64,000 bases of DNA from Fimbriiglobus ruber (lineage in GTDB: Bacteria; Planctomycetota; Planctomycetia; Gemmatales; Gemmataceae), in NCBI RefSeq assembly GCF_002197845.1, contig NZ_NIDE01000009.1:186001-250000 (forward strand), written 5' to 3'. Position 1 is the stretch's first letter. Each line of letters starts with the position of its first letter. The position numbers were made by a program, and so were the translations under genes. Below the pieces are notes generated by a model. The model had not been told where the DNA came from. It saw only the letters and a list, made by a program, of their open reading frames with translations, and did not search any database. Of the stretch, positions 40,079-49,228 are shown in pieces.

Positions 40079-41533
40079 TTATGACTCTGGTGGCCAGATG
40101 ACCCCGGACCGTTCCGGAATGCCTTCTTTCCGAAGTCGGGCGACATCCCACGTTCTTCGGTCGCGTAAGATGGCGTGAAACACCCGCATGTTCCTCTCGT
40201 CCGTGAAATAATGCCAGTGGTTCAGTACGCCGGTCAGGTGGGTTCCCGACACCGAAAGCCCGCGCGGCCGTAGCCAGTCGTTCAGCGGATGGGATCCGTC
40301 CGCATTGGAATCGATTTGAAGGTCCAGCCAGTCGGGGTATTGTTCTCCCGGGGTCAGGCCGCACAGACCCACGACCCGCCGCAGTCCCAAATCGATCGGG
40401 TGAAAGCGCTGCGCCAGAAGAGCAAGGACCCGGTCTCGGCGGGCCAGGAAGTTGTAAAACGAGGGCCCGGCTCAGCGGACCTTGCGGATCTCGGCGAGCA
40501 TCCGCCTGGCGGGCGCGGTATATTCCGCTCCGCCCACGATGATGACGCGGCCTACCCGATCCATAAGAGCCCGCAACGCGCCGCCGCCTGGTTTCTGAGC
40601 TTCGATCGCCATCTGGTGCAATGCCTGAACGACGACGCGCGAGCCCAAACTGTGGCAGAAGACATCGACGGGACGCCCTGGCAGGGTGGCCGAAACCGTC
40701 CGAATGACTTTGATCAATACCCACGCGGCTAGGTCAGCTCGCCTGTACGGCTCGCGGTAGAGATCCGGTAGGCGGTCGCCCAACCTGATCAGCGGTTCCT
40801 CGACGGCGGTCAGCAGATCGTCGAGACGTTCGATGCCCTGACGCACCCGGTCGACGCTCGTCGGCACGGGGATCGCTTTGGCCGCCGCCACGATCTCGGG
40901 AGTCGCAGCCGCGAGTTCCAGGAGGTCGAGCGGCAAGGCGATCTGGTCCGCTCGCGAAAGTTTTTTGCGGGCCACCGCAAGCGTCGCGTGGAAGCCCTGG
41001 GTGAGCAGATCAGGAGTACTGTTCCATCCGAATGCGATTCCCAATCCCGCGGCCCCCCCGTCACCCTCGATGAAGCCCAACCCGCGCGGCCAGCTGGCGG
41101 TATGCAACCAGTACGGCCCGGGCCCGGCAGAGAAGTGGTAGCAGTAGTCGTGGGGGTTGTTGGTCCGCTGCGAGGCATCGGGCCGGACGGCCTCGCGCGG
41201 ATCTGCTAAGAAGCCGTGGACCATCACCACGATCGGGGCATCTCCGAGTCGCGTCGCCCGTTCTTTGATCGAGGCGTGAAAGTGTGCATCGAAGTACGCG
41301 CCCGCGGGTATCAGGGCGGGTGAAACAACCCGGCCGAGCCGACCGAACCGCTCCGCTGGGGCGTACTCATCGAGTACGAGGTTCCCAATCTCCGTGGGGG
41401 CAAACACCTCGTCGTCCATGACGGAAAGTCGAACGAGGGCGGTCTTGGGGTCCACACTAGCGCCGGCGGGCTCCGGGAGGGCAAACCCGGCCAACAGAGC
41501 CAGCTCTTCTCAGCGACTCAATTGAATCTTCAA
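40079..41533 (-). pseudogene. Alpha/beta hydrolase (DUF900-like) interrupted by two in-frame TGA codons
   Basis: One continuous minus-strand frame of 484 codons starts with TTG at 41533, 9 bases after GGAGG. It contains TGA at 41510-41512 (codon 8) and at 40472-40474. Between them lie the oxyanion motif VVMVHGFLADP and the nucleophile VFCHSLGSRVV of an alpha/beta hydrolase; the likely catalytic His (LNHWHYFTDERN) lies after the second TGA. Both TGA codons sit where TGG (Trp) would fit (SR-W-EELALLAG and VR-W-AGPSFYNF), i.e. G-to-A changes. With ordinary decoding only a His-less middle fragment from an internal TTG would be made, so this is most simply a decaying gene. Confidence 0.7.
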
Positions 41534-41681
41534 AAGTCGTAACCTCCGCGATAACAGGCAGCCTTTCCCGACTCGTTCGGAATCGCATCGGGTCTTTTAG
41601 CATTTTCCGAGCCGATAAGGTCGTCCTCGCTTCCGTCCGTGTCCACCCTCACTTGGTCCGTCTCTTGCGGACCGTTCTCCC

Positions 41682-42368
41682 TCAGTGTTTCCGACCCTTC
41701 TCACCCTTGGCTTCCCTCACTGCCGCCTCAATGCGGATGAGTGCCCAGTATGCCACGACTTGATCGGGGGCCTCGTCGGTGCGGCAGAACGCCCGAACGT
41801 AGTCGTTCGGGTCGGCCTTCGCGTCGGCGATTCGCTTCTGCAACGGCGGCAGAAATTCGGCCACCACCGCGCCCAACGCGCCGACGGCTGCAATCGTCCC
41901 TCGGCGAGTCTCGGGATCCTTGGCATTAAGATCCCTGAGCGAAGCCTTGATGTGGGGTCCCAGTTCATCGCCGGCCCGGATGAGGTCGACTTGAGCGTCG
42001 GGTTCATCCAGCCACCCTTCGGCGAACGCTTTTCGGAACAGTATGCAGGTGTCCGGTGGCGCGTGCCACATCAGGTCGTTGACGACGAGCGGGAAGAAAA
42101 CCTTCGGGTCAAATTAGGCGAGCGACTGGTAACGTTCCTCGACGGCATCGTCGCGTATCTTCCAGTCCATCCCTGCGTGGATCTTATCGATTCAACCCTC
42201 GGCCTTGCGAATCGCCGTAGAGAGGGTGCCCAGCGGCACTTTCTTGTTTTCATGCTTGTTGCCTTCCGGCGAATCAGACGCGACCGTGAAGCCGCCGAGG
42301 AGAACATGCAAGATGCCAAATATCGCACGCGAACCTCGTTCGTAAGGCTCCGACGGGATAAGGAACAT
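41682..42368 (-). pseudogene. Unknown protein gene interrupted by in-frame TGA and TAA
   Basis: A single minus-strand frame from an ATG at 42368 reads MFLIPSEPYERGSRAIFGIL and continues to the stop at 41682, but with TGA at 42192-42194 and TAA at 42114-42116. The surroundings (STAIRKAEG-stop-IDKIHAGMDW and RYQSLA-stop-FDPKVFFPLVV) remain protein-like through both stops, so the interruptions are substitutions (TGG to TGA; possibly CAA to TAA). The last 129 codons (MWHAPPDTCILFRKAFAEGW onward) form an intact helical segment, which could still be made from an internal ATG at 42071. I do not recognise the family. It lies upstream of the broken hydrolase on the same strand. Confidence 0.6.
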
Positions 42369-42863
42369 CGTACCCGTGCGGCGATTGGCGCGCTTTCACT
42401 CGTTTGTAACATCACCTCCATCGATTCCACTGATCGTCCCGGAAGGCGGGATTTCCGGGCGCGCCGTCTGCATGAGAGTGAATCCGCAGCAAGGAAGGAA
42501 ATGGCAACGGAGCCAGTCAACCCTTCGCCGTAACCTCTCGTACCGTCACCAGTCTCTGAAAAATAAGAAAGTTCTGTTCGCATGGCCGTAAGTCTTGCTT
42601 CTCTACAAATACCCCGCGTCGAGTTAGATTGTTTCACACCGACTGTGCCAGCTCACTTTTGCCGACTGCGTGGCATGAACTCACATCGACACCCAATATC
42701 ACAGATAAATAATATTTAATCATATATTTTTTCCCGTTTTTATGAATCACACCGCCCGCCGACCGCATAGTTAACAGATAGAGTTCTCTGTTCCCCGCCA
42801 GTCCGACCGGCCGCACCGCGGAGGTTCCTGGGGCCCACCACAACCCTCACGGAACCCCACGCC
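42369..42863. other. Intergenic region upstream of the recombinase cassette
   Basis: About 495 bases with an AT-rich stretch at 42700-42745 (TAAATAATATTTAATCATAT) that stands out from the GC-rich surroundings and could hold the cassette promoter or mark the element's edge. No supported gene. Confidence 0.45.
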
Positions 42864-43064
42864 ATGCATCTCGGCCTCGACCCATCCGAACTCACCCCAG
42901 CTGAACGACTCCGGGCCGTCGCCGCCATCCTCGCGGCCGGTCTCAACAGGCTCCACGACCACGACGCTCTTCGTACCGACCCACCTCGGCAAAATCTCTC
43001 GGATTCCCGCACGAACGAGCTTGCTTTAACGCCGGACACGAGCGTCACTGTCCACGGCGGTTAA
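42864..43064 (+). CDS. Small 66-aa protein, first gene of the recombinase cassette
   Basis: Encodes MHLGLDPSELTPAERLRAVA followed by AILAAGLNRLHDHD, a helical N-terminal half with a polar, probably disordered tail. The codon pattern is GC-rich at third positions, like the genes after it. It lies 41 bases upstream of the DUF2924 gene, in the position where serine-recombinase cassettes of planctomycetes commonly carry such a small helical protein (from memory of similar gene neighbourhoods). Function unknown. Confidence 0.6.
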   Translation: MHLGLDPSELTPAERLRAVAAILAAGLNRLHDHDALRTDPPRQNLSDSRTNELALTPDTSVTVHGG

Positions 43065-43105
43065 CGCCGGTCCCAGAGCCCCAGAGAATTCGCGAGGGAA
43101 AACTC

Positions 43106-43597
43106 ATGTCCCAGGACATCGGGCGGGCGATCGCAGCTCTGCCCCGGATGACGGTCAAGCAACTCCGGGCCAAGTACGCCGAGGTGTTCGGAGAGGCGAC
43201 GAACGGGCACAACAAGGCGTGGCTGGTTAAACGGATCGCGTGGCGGCTCCAGGCCAAGACTCAGGGCGGGCTGTCCGACCGGGCCAAGAAGCGGGCGGCC
43301 GAGCTGGCCGACGACGCCGATCTCCGGGTCACCGCACCCAAAGTCCCCACCGCGAAGGAATCACCTCCGGTGGCCCGCGAAGTCGGGTTCGCGGCCGACG
43401 AGCGGCTGCCCCCGCCCGGCACGATCATCACCCGCCCGTACAAGAGCCGCACGCTCCACGTCCGCGTCCTGGCCACCGGCTTCGAGCACGATGGGATCGT
43501 GTACACGTCCCTCAGCGCGGTCGCCAAGGCCATCACCGGGTCGCACTGCAACGGGTTCCGATTCTTCCGCCTCGTCGCGAAGGACGGTGCCGAATGA
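43106..43597 (+). CDS. DUF2924 family protein
   Basis: A 163-aa protein with the DUF2924 pattern: an N-terminal helical part (MTVKQLRAKYAEVFGEATNG, HNKAWLVKRIAWRLQ), a middle linker, and a C-terminal beta-rich part (GTIITRPYKSRTLHVRVL, YTSLSAVAKAITGSHCNGFR, FFRL). DUF2924 proteins are encoded beside large serine recombinases in phages and integrated elements and probably assist recombination or DNA binding. GAGGG lies 9 bases before the ATG. Its stop overlaps the recombinase start (ATGA). Confidence 0.88.
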   Translation: MSQDIGRAIAALPRMTVKQLRAKYAEVFGEATNGHNKAWLVKRIAWRLQAKTQGGLSDRAKKRAAELADDADLRVTAPKVPTAKESPPVAREVGFAADERLPPPGTIITRPYKSRTLHVRVLATGFEHDGIVYTSLSAVAKAITGSHCNGFRFFRLVAKDGAE

Positions 43598-45180
43598 AAC
43601 GAACCTCGAAAACCCCGGCAGCGACCGAGCGGTCGGTCGTGCGGTGTGCGATCTACACGCGGAAGAGCACGGACGAGGGCCTCGACCAGGCGTACAACTC
43701 GCTCGACGCCCAGCGGGACGCCGGGGAGGCCTACGTCCGGAGCCAGGCCGGGGACGGGTGGCGGGCGATCCCCGAGCGGTACGACGACGGCGGGTTCGGC
43801 GGCGGCACCACCGACCGGCCCGCCCTCCGGCGACTCCTCGCCGACATCGCGGCGGGGAAGGTCGACGCGGTCGTCGTGTACAAGGTCGACCGGCTGAGCC
43901 GGTCCCTGCTCGACTTCGCCGGGCTCATGCACACGTTCGACCAGCACAAGGTGTCGTTCGTGTCCGTCACCCAGCAGTTCAACACGGCCACCAGCATGGG
44001 CCGGCTGGTACTCCACGTCCTGCTTTCGTTCGCCCAGTTCGAGCGGGAGCTGATCGGCGAGCGGACGCGGGACAAGATCGCGGCCACCCGTCGGAAGGGC
44101 AAGTGGGCCGGCGGGTGGCCGGTCCTCGGGTACGACGTCGACCCCGTGGCCCGCAAGCTGATCGTCAACCCGGTTGAGGCGGGCCGGGTGCGGGCCATCT
44201 TCGCTCTGTACCGGGACCACGGGTCGCTCCTCCCGGTGGTCGACGAACTCGCCCGCCGGGGGTGGCGGACGAAGGCGTGGACGACCAGGGCCGGGGCCGC
44301 CAAGGGCGACCGCCCGTTCACCCGCACCGGCCTGCACCAGACGCTGACCAACGTCGTCTACGCCGGGAAGGTCAAGCACAAGGATGCCGTCCACCCGGGT
44401 GAACACGAGGCCATCATCGCCGCGGACGTGTGGGAGAAGGTGCAGGCCCAGCTCGCCCGGGCGGGGAAGGCCGGCGGGGCGGCCGAGCCGGCCCGGTTCG
44501 GGGCCATCCTGCAGGGCCTCCTGCGGTGCCGCCCGTGCGGGTGCGCGATGACCCCGACGCACGCGACCCGGGGGGCCAAGAAGTACCGGTACTACGTGTG
44601 CAACGCGGCCCAGAAGAAGGGGTGGCGGACGTGCCCGTCGAAGACCGTCCCGGCCGCCCAGATGGAGGACCTGGTGGTCGCCCAGATCCGCGGGATCGGG
44701 AAGGACCCGGTCCTGGTGCGGGAGGTGGTCGAGCAGGCCCGCCAGCAATCCGCCGACCGGGTTGCCGAGCTAACCCGTGACCGGAAAGGCATCACGGCCG
44801 AGTTGAAGGCGCTGCACGCCGAGGTGGCGGCCGTGTCGGCCCGGCTGGGGGCGGGGGACGACGGCCCGGGACTGAGCCGGTTGGTCGACTTGCACGCCCG
44901 GGTCGCGGCCGCCGAAGGCCGGGCGCGGGAGTTGGACGATCAACTCCAGACGGCCCGGGCCGAGGAGATCGAACCGGCCGTGGCGGCCTCGGCCCTGGCC
45001 GCGTTCGACCCGGTGTGGGGAACACTGACCCCGCGGGAGCAGGGGCGGGTGCTGCGGCTGCTCGTCGACCGGGTGGAGTACGACGGCGGGCGGGGCAAGG
45101 TTGGGATCGCGTTCCGCCCGGCCGGACTGGCGACGCTGGGGACCGAGTGGGCGGCGGCCGAACACGGAGAGCAGATATGA
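43594..45180 (+). CDS. Large serine recombinase
   Basis: A 528-aa site-specific recombinase. The catalytic Ser is S25 in AIYTRKSTDEG, with further active-site motifs in YDDGGFGGGTTDRPALRRLL and VVVYKVDRLSRSL. The long E helix region is LSFAQFERELIGERTRDKIA. A recombinase domain (residues about 185-290) follows, then the zinc ribbon (LLRCRPCGCAM ... YYVCNAAQKKGWRTCPS), then a coiled coil (about 375-450). It integrates and excises DNA between short attachment sites. It overlaps the DUF2924 gene and the next gene by 4 bases each (ATGA), so the cassette is translationally coupled. Confidence 0.95.
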   Translation: MKRTSKTPAATERSVVRCAIYTRKSTDEGLDQAYNSLDAQRDAGEAYVRSQAGDGWRAIPERYDDGGFGGGTTDRPALRRLLADIAAGKVDAVVVYKVDRLSRSLLDFAGLMHTFDQHKVSFVSVTQQFNTATSMGRLVLHVLLSFAQFERELIGERTRDKIAATRRKGKWAGGWPVLGYDVDPVARKLIVNPVEAGRVRAIFALYRDHGSLLPVVDELARRGWRTKAWTTRAGAAKGDRPFTRTGLHQTLTNVVYAGKVKHKDAVHPGEHEAIIAADVWEKVQAQLARAGKAGGAAEPARFGAILQGLLRCRPCGCAMTPTHATRGAKKYRYYVCNAAQKKGWRTCPSKTVPAAQMEDLVVAQIRGIGKDPVLVREVVEQARQQSADRVAELTRDRKGITAELKALHAEVAAVSARLGAGDDGPGLSRLVDLHARVAAAEGRARELDDQLQTARAEEIEPAVAASALAAFDPVWGTLTPREQGRVLRLLVDRVEYDGGRGKVGIAFRPAGLATLGTEWAAAEHGEQI

Positions 45181-45590
45181 CGACGCCGACGATCGAGTGC
45201 GACGTCCACTTTAACCGCCGCGGGCGGGGCGGGCGGAAGGTATTGGCAGCGGGTGCCGCGCCGTCGTCCCCACCGCCGGGCCGCGTGCCGCGAGTGGCGA
45301 AGCTGATGGCCCTGGCGATCCGGTTCGACGGGCTGGTCCGGGACGGGGCGGTCGGCAGCTACGCCGAGCTGGCCCGGCTCGGGCAGGTCACGCGGGCCCG
45401 GGTGACGCAAATCATGAACCTGCTCCACCTGGCCCCGGACATCCAGGAGGCGATCCTGTTCCTGCCGCGGGTCGAGCGAGGGCGGGATCGGATCGTTCTC
45501 CGGGACCTGCAGCCGGTGGCCGCAGTACTGGACTGGCGGGAACAGCGGGAGCGGTGGAACGCCCTTTCGCGTCACGCCGCGCGCTCATGA
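45177..45590 (+). CDS. KorB/Spo0J-like helix-turn-helix protein of the recombinase cassette
   Basis: A 137-aa protein. The N-terminal 35 residues are basic and Gly-rich, followed by a helix-turn-helix (residues about 60-82: GSYAELARLGQVTRARVTQI) of the ParB/KorB type and a helical C-terminus. It starts within the recombinase stop (ATGA). It most likely regulates the cassette or acts as a directionality partner for the recombinase; both are inference from position and fold. Confidence 0.75.
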   Translation: MTTPTIECDVHFNRRGRGGRKVLAAGAAPSSPPPGRVPRVAKLMALAIRFDGLVRDGAVGSYAELARLGQVTRARVTQIMNLLHLAPDIQEAILFLPRVERGRDRIVLRDLQPVAAVLDWREQRERWNALSRHAARS

Positions 45591-45782
45591 AATGATCGAC
45601 GAGAACGAACATGAACAAAATACCACTACCGGCTGGTTTTTCGACGGACGACCGGTGTATGCTCGGTCCGAGTCTGTCCGGACGGGTCGCCGCCGGAACC
45701 TTACGCCGCACCTCGCAGTCGCACCGCGTTGCCCAGTGACCCGATTCGAGCCCCCCCCAGATCCGACCCCGGTAACCTCAGC

Positions 45783-48263
45783 ATGACGCCCGAAGTTTAC
45801 GACCCGCCTCCCGACACTCCGACCCCGCCGTCCGAACCGGCGAAGAAAACGGACCCGGACTCACCGCCCCGCGGCCGGCCACGCAACGGAAGAAAACGTG
45901 ACGGGCTTAGCGACCCCGAGTCCGTCGAGCCGGTTCTGTTCGTCGCCGAGGATTGGACCGACTTCCGCAACCTCGACCGGATCACGACCAAGGCCGGCGT
46001 CCCCAGGGATCTGCTCCCGCGGGTCGCGGTCAAGGAACTCGTCGACAACGCCCTGGACGCGGCCGGTCCGGCGGGGACCGTCAAATACGGCCCACTCACC
46101 GCGGACGACGACGCGTTCGGGTTCTTCGTCGCGGACGACGGGGCCGGCATCAAGGGTACGGACGCCGACCTCGCCACCCACTTCTCGATCCGCCGCCCAC
46201 TGACCACGTCCAAGATGAAACTGATGCCGACCCGGGGGAAGCTCGGGAACGGGATCCGGGTGGCCGTCGGGGTCGCCATCCTCGGCCGGGGAACGGTCCG
46301 AGTGAGTACCCGCGGTCGCACCCTGACGCTCGTCCCCCAAGCCGACGACGGGACCACCCGCGTCGCCGCGGGCGCGCCGTGGGACGGAACCGGGACGCGA
46401 ATCGAAGTCACCCTGCTCGACCCAATGGCCGAACTCGCCCGCGACGACGACGACCTGTTCCGGTGGGCGGACACGGCCGTCGCCCTCAACCGGGGGACCC
46501 ATTTCCGGGGCGAAACGTCCCCGTGGTGGTACACCCCGCTCGGGTTCCACGACCTCCTCCGGGCGGCCGGCCGGGAGAGGGTGGCCCGCGTGTTCAAGAC
46601 CTTGAGCGGGTGCTCGGCCAGCCGTAAGGTCGCCCGCCTGAACGCGGACTACCCGGGGCGGACGTGCGACTCCCTAACGGCCGCCGAATCGTCGGCCATC
46701 CTGGCCCTCGCCCGGGACGGGACCAAGGCCGTCCCCCCGCGCCTGCTCGGGGCCGTCGGGCCCCTCGACGACTACCCGGGGTACAAGAAGGTCGTCGGCG
46801 TGCGGGCCGACGCCGACCGCCAAGTCCCGTACGTCCTGGAGGCGTGGGCCCGGCGGAGCGAGTCCGAGGAGGTGACCGTGTGCGTCAATCGCACCCCGAT
46901 CGTCACCGAGGTCAGCCTCCAGCGGGACGACCGGGCCGAGTACGCGATCTACGGGGCCGGCTTGTCCCACGCGGGAATTGCCGCCGGCCAGAAGCGGTTC
47001 GGTGAGTACGACGTGCTGCTCAACGTGGTCGCCCCCGACGTCCCGCTCATGAGCAGCGGGAAGGAGCCGAACCTGCGGCCGATGGCCGGAAATATCCTGG
47101 CCGCCATCTCGGGCGCCATCAAGCGGCTCAAGGCGGCTGTCCCCGTGACACCGGCCGGGAGCTCGGCCCGCAGCCAGAAGGACGTCATCCGGGCCCACCT
47201 GCCGACTGAGGCGGCCCGGCTGAGCGGGGACGGGGCGTACCAGTTCTCCCTCCGCCAACTGTTCTACGCCATCCGCCCGAAGTTGATCGCCGCGATCGGG
47301 CGGGAGCCGATGTACGAACGGTTCGCCCGGGTGGTCGGCGAGTACGAAGACGCGCACGGAGAGATCGACGGCCTGTACCGGGACAACCGCGGCACCCTCG
47401 TCCACCCGCACAGCGGGACCGGCGACGGCCTCCCGCTCGGGACCCGAATGGTAGCCGCGTACGCCCGCCCGGAATGGCAGTTCAACAAGATCCTGTACTG
47501 CGAGAAGGAGGGCCTGTTCCCGGTCCTCCGGCACGTCCGGTGGCCCGAGCGGTACGATTGCGCGCTGCTCACATCCAAGGGGTTCGCGAGTCGGGCCGCC
47601 CACGACCTGCTGGCCCGCCTGGAGGGCGGGACGGAGCCGATCACGTTCTTCTGCATCCACGACGCCGACGGGCCCGGGACGGTCATCTTCGAGTCCCTCC
47701 GGGACACACTCCAGCCGCACGGGGTCCGGGTCGTCAACCTCGGGCTCGACCCGGCCGAGGGGCGGGCCATGGGGTTGGACGTCGAGCCGGTCGCCCGCAA
47801 GCGGCGGAAGGACGGGAAGCCGGCCAAGGTGGTGGCCGGCCGGTACCTGCCCAAGGCCGACCGGGAGTGGCTCCAGACCCACCGCATCGAGTTGAACGCG
47901 ATGACGTCCCCCCAGTTCGTCGCGTGGCTGTCCCGCAAGATGGACGCCCACCACGACGGGAAGGTGATCCCGCCGGCCCCGGTCGTGGCGACCGCGTTCG
48001 AGGCCGGGGTCCGGGCAACCCTGACGCGTTCGCTGGAGGCCGAAGCCCTCCGCCGGGCGCGGATTGGCGAGCGCGTCGAGACCGCGATCGCGGGCCACCG
48101 CGGGCGGTTGGACGCGATCGCCGCGCGGGTGGGAGCCGACCTGACGTCCGCCCTGGGCGATGAGCCGACGGCCCGCTGGGCGGCGGTGATCGACCGGGAG
48201 TCCGCCGCCACGGCCCAGGAGATCGCGAATCAGTTGGTCGGTCCGCCCAAGACCGAGGAGTAA
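45783..48263 (+). CDS. Topoisomerase VI/VIII-like B-A fusion: GHKL ATPase plus Spo11-type winged helix and Toprim
   Basis: An 826-aa protein. Residues about 60-270 are a GHKL ATPase: N box VKELVDNALDAAG (N89), VADDGAGIKG (D118-I123), and the G-rich lid RGKLGNGIRVAVG (151-163). Residues about 460-505 are the winged-helix 5Y-CAP domain with the catalytic Tyr Y496 in FSLRQLFYAIRP (TopoVI-A/Spo11 pattern RxLYY). A Toprim fold follows with acidic residues in LYCEKEG (E574/E576) and HDADGPG (D627, D629). This is the layout of topoisomerase VI B and A subunits in one chain, as described for Topo VIII. It should make staggered double-strand breaks and pass DNA using ATP. The ATG at 45783 is used; a TTG at 45729 is possible. 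It lies 192 bases downstream of the recombinase cassette. Confidence 0.85.
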   Translation: MTPEVYDPPPDTPTPPSEPAKKTDPDSPPRGRPRNGRKRDGLSDPESVEPVLFVAEDWTDFRNLDRITTKAGVPRDLLPRVAVKELVDNALDAAGPAGTVKYGPLTADDDAFGFFVADDGAGIKGTDADLATHFSIRRPLTTSKMKLMPTRGKLGNGIRVAVGVAILGRGTVRVSTRGRTLTLVPQADDGTTRVAAGAPWDGTGTRIEVTLLDPMAELARDDDDLFRWADTAVALNRGTHFRGETSPWWYTPLGFHDLLRAAGRERVARVFKTLSGCSASRKVARLNADYPGRTCDSLTAAESSAILALARDGTKAVPPRLLGAVGPLDDYPGYKKVVGVRADADRQVPYVLEAWARRSESEEVTVCVNRTPIVTEVSLQRDDRAEYAIYGAGLSHAGIAAGQKRFGEYDVLLNVVAPDVPLMSSGKEPNLRPMAGNILAAISGAIKRLKAAVPVTPAGSSARSQKDVIRAHLPTEAARLSGDGAYQFSLRQLFYAIRPKLIAAIGREPMYERFARVVGEYEDAHGEIDGLYRDNRGTLVHPHSGTGDGLPLGTRMVAAYARPEWQFNKILYCEKEGLFPVLRHVRWPERYDCALLTSKGFASRAAHDLLARLEGGTEPITFFCIHDADGPGTVIFESLRDTLQPHGVRVVNLGLDPAEGRAMGLDVEPVARKRRKDGKPAKVVAGRYLPKADREWLQTHRIELNAMTSPQFVAWLSRKMDAHHDGKVIPPAPVVATAFEAGVRATLTRSLEAEALRRARIGERVETAIAGHRGRLDAIAARVGADLTSALGDEPTARWAAVIDRESAATAQEIANQLVGPPKTEE

Positions 48264-48419
48264 GGCCAGAGTCTTTAGCCCTTGATGCCCTCGCCGACCT
48301 GTCGTTCGACACCGACGACCGACACCCGCCGGTTCGGACAAGACGATCGGGGCGCGAAACCGGATCCGGAGAACCGGGTGGGGTTCGCGATCGCTCGCCC
48401 GGGTGGGACATCCGCGGCC

Positions 48420-48490
48420 GGTAAAAAACGTCAAAAACCTCGTCCCGTGCAGCCTGCTGCAAAGACCACGAAAAGGTGCACATTTTACCG
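48420..48490. repeat. 71-bp repeat with inverted ends, copy 1
   Basis: Starts GGTAAAAAACGTC and ends CATTTTACCG, so the ends are inverted (GGTAAAA / TTTTACC). The centre holds GCAGCCTGCTGC. Two related copies lie downstream. Confidence 0.7.
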
Positions 48491-49018
48491 CCCAGGTTCC
48501 CCACCGTTGCGTTGTCTCGGGGAAGCCAGCGACCCATCATGGGAACGGACAATACTTTGCGGCGATCTCCGGGCGGACGACCGCGAACGCTCCCGAAATG
48601 GCCGGCCGTCAATCGGACCCGGAACGAGCCCACGCCGTTGTACGCTCCGGATCCGGAACGAGCGGCGGCGGATGCTGCGTCCGCGTTGCGTACTCAGCCG
48701 GTCGACTAACGCGGCGGAGATGGGGCTCGGAAACGTGGTCCGTGTCTACCCTGACGTGATCGGCCGCCTTGAGAGCCAAGCCCGAATGAAAAACGGCAAC
48801 CCAGGACGAAACACCGGCGAGCGGGAAACCCCCAGCCGAGGGAACGAAGTTCGATAACTCATTCGTGCCGTGCGAAGAGAACTCCGCGCGGCTGCTTTCA
48901 TCTGAAAGCGGATGCGCGCATACGAAAACGGACACGTGAGGTTGTTCGCGATTCGGTCTCAATCGAGGTGGTCGGCTAGCCACGCCTTCTCCTCGTGAAT
49001 GATTACAAGACCACACCC

Positions 49019-49089
49019 GGTAAAAATCGTCGATTATCGTCGTTCGCGAAGCCTGCTACGGACGAGGACGTTTTCGCCGTTTTTTACCG
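49019..49089. repeat. 71-bp repeat with inverted ends, copy 2
   Basis: Starts GGTAAAAATCGTCG and ends TTTTTTACCG, with the centre GAAGCCTGCTACGG at the same offset as in copy 1. The length equals copy 1 exactly. Confidence 0.7.
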
Positions 49090-49228
49090 TCCGCCTAAGA
49101 CCGTCCGGGCCCTTGGATCGCCGGTACTCGTGTGATCGCGATACGCATCCCCGGTTGGAGGGACACGTCCGCACCAATCGATTCCTCCGCCTCGGGTTCC
49201 TCGTGACCCGCCTAGGAAAGTCCGGCGC

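Noticed and set aside
40472-40474. Selenocysteine or UGA-to-Trp recoding in the hydrolase
   Set aside because: No SECIS-like hairpin was evident after the TGA and many genes here use TGA as a normal stop, so nonsense mutation is simpler.
43261-44748. A 495-codon minus-strand frame opposite the serine recombinase
   Set aside because: Antisense shadow of a well-defined recombinase; low-complexity Pro/Arg/Gly composition.
46674-48434. A 586-codon minus-strand frame opposite the topoisomerase-like gene
   Set aside because: It mirrors codon bias of the real gene and has no recognisable domain or ribosome site; the plus strand carries GHKL and Toprim motifs.
48282-48857. A 191-codon plus-strand frame after the topoisomerase-like gene
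   Set aside because: It runs through the first 71-bp repeat, has no ribosome site and no protein-like pattern.
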